From Watersipora subatra (taxonomy: Eukaryota > Bryozoa > Gymnolaemata > Cheilostomatida > Watersiporidae), in assembly GCF_963576615.1 (NCBI RefSeq), contig NC_088708.1:31131191-31195190 (forward strand): a DNA stretch of 64,000 bases. Direction: 5' to 3'. The translations under genes and the position numbers were made by a program. Positions within the stretch are counted from its first letter, which is position 1, and every line of letters begins with the position of its first letter. Shown here piece by piece: positions 11,801 to 25,200 of the stretch. A model generated the notes under the pieces. That model worked only from the letters and a program-made list of their open reading frames with translations, was not told where the DNA came from and made no database searches.

Positions 11801-14800
11801 TGTATTCCCAACAATCCAAACTCCTAATCTAAACACATTTATATCCAATGACATACAGATATTAGCAGTTGTGTCACTTATATATATGCTTTTACATTTT
11901 GAAAGACGAGAGATCGATGTTTATGGCCTATCTCTTAAATGTCTTTTCTTACGTATGTCATGCTTCCTAGGGACGAATGATAGAGTTTTTTGATCTATTA
12001 TTATGTTTATTGGCTGTGTCCCTGTTAAAAACATGTGGCTAAATTCAACTTTTGAACATCTCTTAATTGTCGAAGTTTCGTGCCGAGTTCAACTGTAAAA
12101 ATCAGGTCGGAGTTTTGCTTCTATAAAAATCATTAATGTATTATTAGATCAGTAGGAGCAGGGTTAGTTATTTAACTTCATCATTTAAACTTTTGAAATC
12201 GCAGAAGTGATTCAATACCGTTAAAGTGTTAGATACTACGAAAAACTTCAAACATAATTATATTTTTAATAGCTGAACAAAGCAGCTGATAAGAAAAATG
12301 GCCATTTGTAGCTGCATATTGTTAACAAAAACGGGACGGGCAGGTGATCTTCCTTAGTACTAGAGGCTTAATCAAAACAACAAGTTTAAACTGGTTTTTA
12401 CAAAACTTGCTGATACTATAGAGTTGACAACACCACAGTTAACAACACCATAGAGATGACAGCACCATAGAGTTGATAACATCATAGAGTTAACAACACC
12501 ATAGGGTTGACAACACTATAGAGATGACAACGCCATAGAGATGACAACATCATAGAGTTAACAACACCATAGGGTTGACAACATCATAGAGTTGACAACA
12601 CCACGGTTAACAACACCATAGAGATGACAGCACCATAGAGTTGATAACATCATAGAGTTAACAACACCATAGGGTTGACAACACTATAGAGATGACAACG
12701 CCATAGAGATGACAACATCATAGAGTTAACAACACCATAGGGTTGACAACATCATAGAGTTGATAACATCATAGAGTTAACAACACCATAGGGTTGACAA
12801 CATCATAGATTTGATAACATCAAAGAGTTGACAACATTATAGGGTTGACAACACCATAGATATGACTGTACTACAGTTGACAGTGGCTTCATCATATGAG
12901 ACTGAAATTGTTACTTTGCATGAACCATGATGGTTACGAATAGTTAAAAGATTGTTCAGGTTTGTAGCAAAAACTTAGAGTTTTTGCTTAAGATTAATAT
13001 TCTAATACCTACACTATTATAGCCTCCGACATAAACTACAAGTCATTTACTAGCTTTTGTTTAATCATGCAAACCGCGCTGAAAAGGCAGTCACAATAGG
13101 AGCTATTTGCTCAATGGCATGAACAAATAACTTCAAACGGAACAAGATAAATAATCAAATGAAAAGTCATTAAGTATGGAGTATTTTCCTAAACTAATAG
13201 AATTTTAATAGGGTGCCATAGTTGATTATACGCAAAGTACAATTGACAACGCAACAAAATCTCATACTCCTACAATTACACAACTTCACTTTTGGCATTC
13301 CAAACAATTAAAAATGCCCCATGAGTAGTGTTTCAAATGTGTAGTCTACATCAGTAAACAGTACTGTAGATGTGAGGCAAACCCTATCATTGAAATGATG
13401 GTATAGAGATCTTTGCTCTTTCTCAAAATTCATGATTGAATTTTTGCCAATACGGCATCACAGCTGGTTAGTTATAATAGAGTGACTATCGTACATGACA
13501 TATGGAGCGTGTGAATATCTCGGTTGACATCTGAGCTAATTAGTGACACTTGTTGCTAAACTGATACGTAGCCACTGTCTGATGTTCGACAATGCTGTCG
13601 CCCCTCGCTTACGACATTAGGGTCAAATTGCTTAAGTGAAAAAATAATCAACAAAAAAACTAGATTAAGCATTTCGTAAAAATATACCGCTGACTTCTTT
13701 CAAATGCCTGTCAGCTTTTCAAATGCGCTCGGTATTTATGTGTACTTCACATCACTGAATTGGTTACTGAACTTTACTGTTGAGCCTGCTTTTAAGCTAT
13801 TATTAAGGTTTACATGACTCGCTGTGTTTGTATCACAAGGAAGTCGCGACAAACAATTTGACAATTTTTAATGCGGCCGCCGTCATAAACGATTAGCGAC
13901 ACGGCTAAGAAAAACAAACACATTCAAGTGTAAAATTGGAAAGATTTACAAAAGATAGAACATACTGAAACAATATCCAGATCTACCGCTCTCAGTGGTG
14001 GCAGACGTAGTTCACTACTCAATTCAAACTATCCCCTACTTTATAATCTCCATCATGAATGTTTACATACGTTTGCCCTCTGGTTGAACTGAGCCATGAT
14101 GAAACTCCTCTATGCTCATTGACTTGGTTTTTCCTTTGTTCTTTCCCTTGCCTTTCTTTTTGTTATTACGATCCCCTGCATGCTCTCCCCCTCCATCCAC
14201 ATCACCTATTTCACTCTTTGTGTGCTCGGAATGGCCTGCAGTCTGCACACAGTGCAATTACAACTTTTACCAGCGATCCCATCACATCCTTACATATTTG
14301 AACGGTGCAATTTGACAGGAAATAAAACCTCTGGGTAGCGTTCTAAGTACTCGATTTGTTTAACACATGAAGGTTCTGTTTGCGTAAAGGAGGTGTGACA
14401 TCAGAAAAATCTATTCATTGTGCGAAAAGTATCATGAGACAGACCACGGTATTTTATCAAGAGTAATTTTCTCATAGAATAAATTGCATGCATTCAGTAT
14501 GTAGCACAGGTCAATGATAAATACAATATTGTTGTTACATCCATTGACTTGAAAAGCTATATTACTGCTTCAGTTTCCTACATGTATATCTAAAGCTTTT
14601 ACAGGACTCTGTTATGGTTCCAAATAGTTAACACGTAAAAAAGATCTTGCTATCATCCTAATGAGTGCGTTGTCATCAGAATGTTTAGGCACTCGTTGCA
14701 TAGGAGCGTAAGCCTAGTTTGTATTGCTGTATACCATTACAAGCAATGCTATATCATAATTGCAACACTTTCAAAGTCAGCGGGGTAATCTTTAATTTAA

Positions 14801-17555
14801 AAATTTTTGTTATCAAACTTGTTCAAGTAATTTTTTGTTACAATAGAAAGATGAAAAGACCCGTTCTTCAATTTTCTACTATATTTACTTAGACAAAGTA
14901 TTGCACAAGCAGCAATGGAATGAATATCACGTAAAGAGCAAACTGAGGAGGGCATGTCTATATTTGGTTTTGATACGCAAATGAAATAATACAATGAAAT
15001 ATAAAAAAGTTATTGCTCTCTAAAGTTTTTAACATCCTTGTGTGACAATTCCTCTGATCAAAAAAACATTTTTTTCAAGTTAAACGCTGCCAAGCAGATG
15101 AATACTAGACTGTTGGGTAATGGTACTGGCACCAAACCTTGATTTATGATCAACACCTTTGAATACGAATCGATTGAAATATGACTAAACATTTGAAAAA
15201 AAAAATGTCTCTACATAGAAAGCAGTTTCCAACATGAAATGTCGGAAATTTCGCCGTTTTAGGCTTTCGCGTAGTTTTACAAGATACTGTGAAAAAGGTG
15301 GAGATAACCAACCAGTACGTTACAGTAATAAAAATACAAACTAGATTTGGTGTACATTGTAAAAGTAAATTGTTTATTATTTCTATCACACACTCTGTCA
15401 CGATGTTTAAGCATTTCTGAAACTACATTTCTGTTCAGGAGCCTCTAAGATACAGCAACAACAAAAACCTTTTCTATTGTCCATAAATTTAGGCTTTTAC
15501 TTTCATTTGTTTTACATAGTTTCTTATGTATGATATATGTTATAGACTTCATTTGTTTTAATGGTATATGTAATTACTTCAATAGTATTTATTATAGTCT
15601 TTTGAACACTCGAATGAAATAATAACCAATGAAATAAAACAATATGCTCTTGAAGAAATATTTGCTTCAGCATTCAATGGTTTTGACATACGGAGCAAAT
15701 ATCAAAAATAACTTCATATGTTAAGGTTTGGCTGAAGTTGAAACATAAAGATTCTTCAGCTGTATTCAACAAGATCTGTCACTTCACATTTTCAAAGTCA
15801 AACTTCTGTTCCTCTGCATAAATTAATAACTTTTACCAGATCATCTCTATACAGCAAATAAACATTCAGCAAATAAATGTGAAATCCGCATATTCAGTCA
15901 GACAAGTCAGCCTAAACCAACTGTAACGAAACACAAGCTATTTTACTGTTCAGAAAATTTTACAAATGTGGAGCTTATATAGTATTATTCTGTTACACGA
16001 TTTCCAATTGTAAAAGATTCTTCTCACATCTGTGCCACTCAAAAATATCACATAATGCCCAAACTGTGTTTACAATGTACCTGTTTTTCTAATTCGACTT
16101 TGCTCAAGAGAATGGCTTGTTGCAGCTCATCTTGGAAAAGCTCATCGACCTGGTCTTTGTCATGCTGAGCCCATGACTGGAATTGAGCTTCTTGAATAGA
16201 ACTGCCTCCTACATTGTTAGACCGACTGCCTCCAGACTTGCCCCCACCTCCTCCAAAGGCTAGAGATCTCAGCTAATCATATAAACCATAAATGTGAGCA
16301 GAACTCTTGATGCATATTAGGCCTACGCGAATAACGCATAATAGAAAATAAAAAAAATACTGCCAGCACATGCTGCCGCTACATTAGCTGTTATTTCTTT
16401 AAACTCGCCATTAAAGCACATAAATTATATAATTTTTTTATTGTATATTTCAATACATCAGTCTTGGCTTTCGAATGAGCTATTGTTTGCCATGAGACAG
16501 ACATTGGTTGGTGTTTATAGGATTTCCCCAGAGCTCTACCGCGAAAATGTTTACTGGCATAGTCTCGAAAATTGTGACGCCACAATTCTCATATTCGTTG
16601 TTGTGTGCTCTTACCGCTTATTTATCAATTACGAAAGTGACGATAATGACGCTAGTGGCAGGCGAAGGCAGGACAACTCCAGAGAACGAATGAAGATGAC
16701 AAAGGAATCAGTGTCATTAGTTCTCCATGTACATATTATTTCTATGATAAGTACCTCAGACTCCAAGAACCATACTATATTTTCCTGATGATATTATGCA
16801 CTGGCTCTTTATTTTTAATGCGATGTTACGGGTGACGACTGAGACTAATTAATTTCAAGCATTGCGTGATCTCGCGAAAGTGCGATTGACATTTAGTCCT
16901 AGGGCCACGCAACCGCAGGTCATAATTTAATCGATGTGATTTCATTACCTTTATCAACGACAGTACATTTATTGAAGCATAATTAATTAACCTAGAACAT
17001 TTATTAGCGCTCTCCGGGTTTAACAGCACCGATTGTCACAGAAAAACGCAGCCTCAATGGCAGCAAAAGGGATCGACGACCTAAGGCTAAATAAGAATTA
17101 TGACGCCACGTTTTGAGTACCTGAACCAAGTGTTTTTTGCAGGACGTACTTTTGACACCCCGTTTTCATAGTTCTATTATTCTTTGTGTATTGAATATAG
17201 GCTCATTCGAAAGCCAAGACTCTGATGTATTGAAATATATAATAAAAAAATTATGTAATTTATGTGCTTTAAGAAAGTCAATAAGAGAGAGTAAGATTCA
17301 AACCGAATACAGCAGCACCATGAAAGGTAAAGATTTTGGTGTATGCTATGGATATTCTATAAAAAGAGTTCATCCAATAAATTCCATACTCACATTTGCC
17401 GATTCTGTAGTTTGTTTCTTTTTATTTTTTTTCTTTGCAGCCGATTTCGATCGAGAATCCTTAGTTTTGGTATGTGTTTCACGAGATGCATCGTCATCAT
17501 CACTACCCTCTATTTTAAGTAAGGCAAAGCGCGATGCTGTTACAGATGCTGCCAT
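8851..17555 (-). CDS. GKAP1: G kinase-anchoring protein 1, complete, eight coding exons
   Basis: GKAP1 (GKAP42) is a Golgi-associated coiled-coil protein that anchors cGMP-dependent protein kinase I. Exons in transcript order: 17555-17394, 16272-16081, 14242-14071, 11776-11658, 11441-11355, 10584-10521, 10231-10083, 8865-8851. Phases agree throughout and give 319 residues (human 366). Start: ATG at 17555 opens [20 protein letters not shown], matching the human [10 protein letters not shown]-terminus; the upstream TTG frame is not needed. Exon 1 has a Lys-rich run and exon 2 starts LRSLAF and ends [12 protein letters not shown]. Exon 3 has [13 protein letters not shown] then SMSIEEFH, exon 4 has SGDDFF, and exons 5-7 are coiled coil ([23 protein letters not shown]). 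The last exon encodes only HKGK-stop, matching a basic human C-terminus. A TTTCAG 12 to 45 bases above the start hints at a 5' UTR intron. Intron oddities are listed separately. Confidence 0.95.
9419..10079 (-). mobile_element. TA-flanked MITE, family C, abutting a GKAP1 splice donor
   Basis: Left end AAGCTGCGTTCACACCAGCTGG and right end GGCTGGTGTGAATGCAGCTT are inverted copies. TA lies at 9417-9418 and 10080-10081. Inside is a near-perfect hairpin (9636-9692, arms of about 24 bases around AATAGCACC). The right edge touches the end of GKAP1 exon 7: the donor GT uses the exon-side G at 10082 and the T of the duplicated TA. A related, poorer element may be at 50968-51890. Confidence 0.75.
11427..11590 (-). 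repeat. 63-bp tandem repeat duplicating the GKAP1 exon 5 acceptor
   Basis: Three copies of CTGCACCTTATATTGCTACA (at 11442, 11505 and 11543) read on the minus strand as a pyrimidine-poor tract ending GGTGCAG. The copy at 11442 is the real acceptor of exon 5, and the repeat unit also includes the first exon bases (GCTGTGCTGCAAGCC). Using the middle copy would run into a TAG after about 15 codons. Confidence 0.8.
12412..12865. repeat. 17-bp minisatellite in GKAP1 intron
   Basis: The 17-bp unit ACCATAGAGTTGACAAC (with variants ATC, GGG, GATAAC) is repeated about 26 times. A block of several units, roughly 170-180 bp long, is itself duplicated (12420-12590 resembles 12600-12770). It lies in the intron between GKAP1 exons 3 and 4. 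Confidence 0.9.
16410..17272. mobile_element. Element with long terminal inverted repeats, GKAP1 intron 1
   Basis: About 75 bases at 16410-16482 (TTAAAGCACATAAATTATAT... CTTTCGAATGAGC) return in inverted orientation at 17190-17272 with few differences. The 700-base interior shows no transposase. Flanking duplications were not resolved. The 151-codon plus-strand frame at 17137-17592 crosses the right arm and antisense GKAP1 exon 1, and is not a gene. Confidence 0.65.
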
Positions 17556-20500
17556 AGTTGTTGACAAAAACTGGAAAATTGTCTACTCCTGAAAGATGAT
17601 GCAAACTTAACAAACACATGATTAGAGCACTGACACTTTGGTACTTGACATTTATAGAGCTAAATTACAAAACCATCACATGAGCTGTTCTCAACTTTGT
17701 TTTTGGTTCATTATAAATGTATAGAAGCAAAAGAAGATGCCGAAAGAAGATATAACAGATGTAACTTTATATACTTATTGAATCTGAATATCGAGCAGGT
17801 AAATGAATGGTAATACAGTATCGCAGTAACATTTGATTATAGCCTTGATGACAGTCATTACTACTAAAATCCGCACTTACTTTAAATGACTTTATTTTCA
17901 ATGCTGCTCATTTTCATTTACGATCATTTCAATGTCAAGTTTTTTTTCATTATAATGTTCAACTATGTGCATGCATATGAAAAATATTTCTGAGCAGACA
18001 AGGACTGATTAACTGATACCACCCGTTCATACTCCACTTTAATTGCTTCATAGAGGGCCACGATATTATGTTTAGAGATGCTAGCTATGTTACTTATTTG
18101 GCAGTGTGTGCCAATAATCCTTCTCTTTTTAAAACTTTTCAAAACAATTTATCAAGAAATTGTCTAGCGTCCCATCCTTTACATGAAAATTGAGCAACAA
18201 GCCACACAATAATTACTATGCCCAAGACATTTAAGATGTAAACTATTTGTCAATGAGATGAGCCTACAGATTTAGAAGATTGTCCAGTTTTCATGAAAAT
18301 GCCAACTAGTGAAAGGAGTAAGGCACACATCGAAAATACATGAGCGCCAAAAAAGGATTTTCAGATACACACTAGCTCAAACATCACCTGCATGCCTAAA
18401 GCGTCTAGCAGAAAGTTTACCGTTAGTCCTGATGTAATAGTAGACTTTCTGGTATAATTATAGATACCATTATGATAGCTACCGAAACGGTAGCTACCAT
18501 TAGATTTGATATAATGCTCTATTTTTGTTTTCAAAAAGAAGATTAAATGAATGTGTTATCTTATAGCGGTGTTTAAGGTTTCTAAAGGGTGAAGTCCCAT
18601 TTGAGTACTTGTTTCCAATGCAAGTTCTTTCAGTTAAATTGCTGTTCTAAACGAATCAGTATATGATCTATTTATTTTCATGACTTGTTCAAAAATACTG
18701 CATGCATCTGCACCCAATTTATTTTCGTCTCAGTAGCTTCAATTACAATAAAAAACAATTCCTGATTAAGGTTATTTACCTTAACGGGCAGTACAAGTTA
18801 GCTTAAATATATTGGTCTAATTTATGCTGTTTGAACATAAAAACAGTATTGCTTTACCTTTTCGGTTTATGAGCTAGACTAATTTTTTTGGCCGAATAAG
18901 AAAATCTATATTGGCCGAGCGCGAATTTATGTAACGTTTATATACGGCTCGCTAATGGGATGACTGTGATCCTCTGTAAGGAAACTTACAGAGGATTTTG
19001 GTCTCTGGAATTTGGTCTAAAAATTTGGAAACATTCTATTGGAAACAAAATACTGCTTGCAGGTTAATATTCGAAACTCCACTGCCGCGTAACACCTGGT
19101 TTCACGCGTGCACTTCTTGATATTGAATCCCAAATTTAGAAATCATTCATTGTAGTTATTAACATATTACTCAAGCAGGATTAAGATCAAGGTCTAACGG
19201 TTTACCAAGTTGTTTACTCTTTTGAAGCAAAATAGTCTCAGATGCATGAAACTGCGTCGCTTAAAAAAGTAAGCGTGGCATTTCAGCTGATAGTGATTGT
19301 TGCGTACGAGAGTAAGTAGGGCTCCAAGATGTAGATTTGACATTATAATCGATCTATAAATATTATATCGATTATAGATTTCAGGCTAACATAAACTCCC
19401 TAATTATGCTGGTAAACGCATGGGTTATAAGGTAAAGCAAGATATAAGCAAGATCATTGCGTTTTATTAGTAAAAACAGGTCCAGCTTGCACCATACACA
19501 GGGTAGTGCTTGAACACAGATAGTGTTTGTATTATGGATTGGCCATGCAGCGCACGCTAAGGATTTCAACGTTATTATAGATATTGAGATCTTTGAAATA
19601 AAACTGAATCATAGAGCAAGTATGACCTAAAAGGTAGAAGGCGAATGCCAGGAGCGAAAAATAAGATTGCACTCCTGACGTAAGAAGAGAATAATCCTGG
19701 GTAAACTACTGCATAACATACTCTCAAAAAATAAGGCACATCTACTATCTCCGAATCTCATGAAGAGAACATGAGTCAACCTGGGACCTCGATGCAGACC
19801 AGACTGCGAACAACAGTAGAGCCAATAAACTTGAAAAGAAATTAGTGACAAGAAATGATCTACACAAATGGGATGGGTACTCGTACCCATTCTGCTTTAA
19901 AATGTGTCAGCCATAGGTTGGTTGGTGCTATTATGGTGTGTGGTCTACCATACTATAACATGAGGTCCTACTTCCCTTTATCAAGAAGGTGAGACAAATA
20001 ATTGAGGCCTGTATTACATTGTCCACAAAAGAGTTGTCAATTATACAAACATGAACAACAAAATGCATTGTTACCTAAGCCTATGTGAAATATCAGGATT
20101 ACTATTTCTCTTTTGATTTAATATACCGATGTCTGCGGTAAAGACTTTCACAGGTAAACCTGCTCCGACTGACTAATCCAATAGGTACAGTCATAGTTTC
20201 TCATCAACGATGATAGAAGGTGGCTAAAATAAATAGTCCTTTCCAAATAGGTAAAGCGAAATGTGCAGGTCAATGAAGCACAACCGAGGAAAGATGCTGA
20301 ATGGAGACGACTATCCTCTCTCCAAGAACAGTGAAAAAAAACCACAGAAACTATAGGCACAGAATTGATGGGCTTTGAATCTTTTGTCTTAAACAAAACA
20401 CAAACGGTCTGTACATTTTGTTTGAACAGCATACCTACCTAGGAAAGAGAATGTGCAGATAGTTGAGTAATTTATTCAGATGAGTGACCTGTTACTAGCT

Positions 20501-22234
20501 GGGTCACGTGGTAGACCTCACTTCGTCTCATGGTAGGTGACATGGCGGCAGACCGTACCCTATAGTAACACTGGATGGTTAACCTGTAACATATGTCGTA
20601 TTGATGAATCAAAGGTTTTGATTTTTTCTTCACTTCTTTCAAGGTTGACTGGCAACAAAATTCACTTTACAGTTATTTGATATCAAAAAGTTCACCATGT
20701 CTTATTCTGCTGTGTTGTAGGTGCAAAATATGTGGAAATGTGATTACAAGCTCTTAAAAGCTAAAAATGGACAGTTAATTGCAGCCATCACAAAAACGCC
20801 GTAGGTTGGAATCCCTTTATTTTGATGTCATACTCAATTTGACGTGGTTATTGTTTTGACACGTGATGTTATCACGTGAAATAAAAGGTTCAATATATAA
20901 CGTCTCATAGTCTTTGAACCTTTTATTGGCCTTTCATTTGATGTGATAACATCACGTGTCAAAACAATAACCATGTCGAGTTGAGTACATCACCGAAATA
21001 AAAGGATTCCAAACTACGATGCTGTCGTTATGGCTGTGATTAACTGTTCGTTTTTGAGCTTTCAAGTGCTTATAATCACATTTCCACATATGTGCACCTA
21101 CATCACAGGGAAGTAAGACATGGTGAATCTTTTGATACCAAATAACTGTAATGTGAATTTTGTTGCAAGTCAACCTTTAAGTGTGCTAGCTGAAGCGTGA
21201 GTATTTTAACCAATCAACATTAAAGATTGGCGGGTGTAATAAGTATGATGTGCGCAGTTATTCCGCTGTTAATCAATGTAGCCGCAAGGAATAATCAGTT
21301 AGCACGCCTATTTGCAGACCTGTAGGTTCGGAGTTCAAATCCCCTTTGATTTTCGGTTTTTAGCGCTTTATTGTTATAACTGGACACCAACAGACAAATG
21401 ACAAATACTGAGATTTATATAGATAGTGTAGTTGATTAAAAAAATCTAAACATTTTGTCTATTTTCTTAAAAGTCTCAGTTTAACTTCAACAATTATTTT
21501 CAGGTCTCAACAAGTCAAAATGGAAACTCACTGGCTAAGAAAAATTCTCACTAAACTACTGACACCCAAGGAGTTCATGATACCTACGGAAAAGTTTTTA
21601 GTAAATCAGATGGCTATATTTTGAGAACTATAGTCACAAAATGAGTTGAATTTTTATAGACCCACGGTACTAGTCTCACAGTAACTTAGTGATGTGTTGA
21701 AATAAGTAGGGCATAGTTTACTTGTTACCATTTTAATGTAGAAACTTCATACGCTATTTTATTATCTGTAAATATGCAGGTTTCTGAGCAAATTTCTTTC
21801 ATCATCAATAAAAAGCTAAAGGAAGAACCACCATTTTGGGTTTAGCGGTTTTCAGCAGGATAAAATCAATTTTGGAATTGTCAGCTCTAGTAAAAATCAT
21901 TCCGTGAACCGTCAGAATGACCTTGAAATACTGTGAAAAAACTCCGTCTCAGTTTGTATCTGCATATGCCAGCAAGCTGTATTCTTGGTAGTAGTTCTTG
22001 AAGTACGGCTTGTAGTAGGTCAGCTCAATGAGTTTGAAGGGTCTTACCATTTTTTCAAAAGGATTCTCATCACGACTCGAATCGACTCTTTATCAGTTGT
22101 CTGATTGAAAGAGCCTGTTGTACATTGAGCTAAATTGTCTTTCATTCTAGAGGGTCATGTTGGGTGTTGTTACAGATCATCTACGGAGATGGAACCTGGC
22201 TGAAGATTTCTAACAACGCTGGTGCCTGCTAATA
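17556..22234. other. Divergent intergenic region between GKAP1 and LSM11
   Basis: This 4.7-kb AT-rich region separates two genes transcribed away from each other, so both promoters must lie here. I found no reliable core promoter motif. It contains the foldback at 20639-21181 and small hairpins near 18455-18505 (GATAGCTACC) and 18970-19005 (ATCCTCTGTAAG). Short frames here show no recognisable family. Confidence 0.5.
20639..21181. mobile_element. Foldback (near-complete palindrome) element
   Basis: The left half, beginning CAAGGTTGACTGGCAACAAAAT, is repeated in inverted, diverged form to ATTTTGTTGCAAGTCAACCTTT. Matching blocks include GTGGAAATGTGATTA and CACGTGATGTTATCACGTG. The centre is near 20905 (TTGAACCTTTTATT paired with AATAAAAGGTTCAA). 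The 73-codon minus-strand frame at 20952-21173 is simply one arm. Confidence 0.8.
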
Positions 22235-25200
22235 ATGGCAGAAGAAAGTCATTCAGATAATGTTTTAGCTTCCAGCTCCACGCAAGATGACAAGATTAAT
22301 CCTACCTCAGTCCACTTTGACCCTATTTCTGCTCTAAGTGCAGATGCGATTCCTGGTAAGATTTTGTGGAATCTTTTATGGAATCTCTTACTACAGTCAA
22401 ACCTCAACCTATGATCGAATCAATGTACAAACCTTATGGAAGGATGTGAAACTTGAGCAAATATGTGTTTGACATGCACATTATTTGCTAACATAGCTCT
22501 GGAGCTTCTCATAATGTTGCAGTTTTGCTAATTAGTCGATACATTATCTACAGTTTTTTGCCTCGTTTGATTGTATGGTGCATGAATAATACTAAGCAGT
22601 ATTTCATGCCTTTTGTTATAATTATAAATGTGCATCCAAAAATATTGTAGGTGGCAACAGTGGTGAAACAAAAGCAATACTTTCTCTAAAACCAAGCGTC
22701 ACAGAAAAATATGAACAAACATCTTTGGATGAAATTTTTAAAATAATCTGTTTCACCTCCTATTAGTTATCAGGAGAGAAAAAAATGAAAGTGATGCCAA
22801 GAAAAATGACTGAAACAAGTGAAGGTAGAGAGATTAAACTGTAGGCTGGATAATCACATATTAATTAAATTTATTTTTGAAATTATATATAAAATTATCA
22901 AATATAAATGAAAACAGAAATATATCAATAACCTGTTAATTTAAGGTTTGTGCAGCTCAAGTTAAACTTCGTATTTCTATCACCACTTCTACCCGAACAT
23001 CATGCACCTCCTGAATCACCAAGGCTATACCTCAACGAATTTGCTTTTCAATTGTTTAAGCAATGTGACAATCCATCCTCTTTTAATTGATTATCACTCT
23101 ATTCGTTTAATTTCCCACCCATCATTTACTTGTTGCTGCTTTTAGTTTGTAGGTTGTTTTATATAAAGCATTTGTTTTAACGTTATGTATGGTTACTTGA
23201 AGCATTCATTGTTAATTGTTCTGGGCTGCAAAGCAAATTAAACCAAATACAATGTATCCCTATAAGGATATTTGATCTGATATGCGAAGCAAATCTTGAA
23301 ATGGATCAACTTTATATATCAAGGAAATGCTGTATATCTTGTGTTTCAAATTGATGGTAGTTGGTTATAGGGCTCTTGTGGAACCGCAAAAACAGCCTTC
23401 CCATTAATCAGCCCAGTACTCAGTTTGGTTACCTGGAGATGAATGAAGAGAATAATAGAGTTAAATACCTGCATATATAACAGCCCTAGTACTCAGTTTG
23501 GTTACCTGGAGATGAATGAAGAGAATAATAGAGTTAAATACCTGCATATATAACAACCCAAGTACTCAGTTTGGTTACCTGGAGATGAATGAAGAGAATA
23601 ATAGAGTTAAATACCTGCATATATAACAGCCCTAGTACTCAGTTTGGTTACCTGGAGATGAATGAAGAGAATAATAGAGTTAAATACCTGCATATATAAC
23701 AACCCAAGTACTCAGTTTGGTTACCTGGAGATGAATGAAGAGAATAATAGAGCTAAATACCTGCATATATAACAACCCTAGTACTCAGTTTGGTTACCTG
23801 GAGATGAATGAAGAGAATAATAGAGTTAAATACCTGCATATATAACAACCCAAGTACTCAGTTTGGTTACCTGGAGATGAATGAAGAGAATAATAGAGCT
23901 AAATACCTGCATATATAACAACCCTAGTACTCAGTTTGGTTACCTGGAGATGAATGAAGAGAATAATAGAGCTAAATACCTGCATATATAACAACCCTAG
24001 TACTCAGTTTGGTTACATAGGAATGAGCAGACATGTTATCACCTGTTTAGGCCTGGCATCGGTTGAGCCTCTGCAGAACATCGGGGAGTTTGAGGCATAC
24101 CAAGCCAACCCTGAGCAGTTCTTACAGCAGCAGGCAGAGAGGAAGGAAAAAGATGCCTTCAGGAAAGCTGCCAAAGAAAAAAATGAACAAGAAAAGAAGC
24201 TGCTGCCGGCAGCAACGCCAGACAAGAAGTTGAAGAAGAATGTGTTAACTCGAATGCAAAGTTAGTATGGAAGGTTGGCTTTAGTTTTACCTTGACCTAT
24301 GCTTTGGCGCACTTAAGTGCAACATTTTGATTTGCATTAAGTTGTGTTTGCATTGAGTAGTTCCATTTCCCTCTGCTGTAGTTATATTCTGTCAGAGACA
24401 CTGCAATACATGAGGATCTCAATTAGCTATGTTACTAGCATGTTATGTATATGAATGTAATGCCATGAGTGTCCAACAATGATGCTTTCATATGTTTCCA
24501 TTTCCATAAGTTTTAACGCTTTAACACATTAAATGCCTTTGTATCATTAAATAATAAGCGCAGTGTATGTTAAATTGTAAGCGCTGTGAGGAAAATATTT
24601 CAAGGATTCTCGGCTGCAAGCGTTAGAGCATCATTACTTGGCATTTTATAAACTCGCTATAGACTGAGAACATGAATTTCAACGACAGCACATAGCCCAA
24701 GCCTTGTAAGCATACACTTTCCCATCATGTGTACGGCTAAAAATATGCATCTCAGTAGATATGTATTCTGACCAACAAGGTATGCTACATATCACACTCT
24801 GTATATATAGCATCACTTGCTGTTATCTTCAATCTGTTCGCTTTTTTCTCATAATGCACACCCTTTAAAGATTCGCACAATTTTTTTGACGTTTTTAAAA
24901 GTGGTCAGTTAGCTCAGTTGTCATGGGTTTGAGCCCTATACAAACTTACAAAGCAATGTTTTTGCCTGGTGGGTGCAATTACTTTGAAGCTTCCTAAGGT
25001 GGCTGGTTAGCTCTGTTGGATAAAGCCAGTCTCGAAATTTTTGTTGATATCATATGGTGAAAAATATTGCTTTTGGAGAGGGCGAAGAATCATCGTGTTC
25101 TACATATTAGGGTGAAAAAATCATATAACAGGGTCATGGTAACCTGAGGCCGCACTGTATTAGAAAACTACTCCTGGTTAAAATAGAGTTGTCTGTCCTC

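Noticed and set aside
17137-17592. 151-codon plus frame upstream of GKAP1
   Set aside because: It runs over a transposon arm and antisense to GKAP1 exon 1, which is clearly coding on the minus strand.
24903-25035. tRNA genes (A- and B-box-like sequences)
   Set aside because: No cloverleaf with paired arms could be drawn; better explained as SINE remnants.
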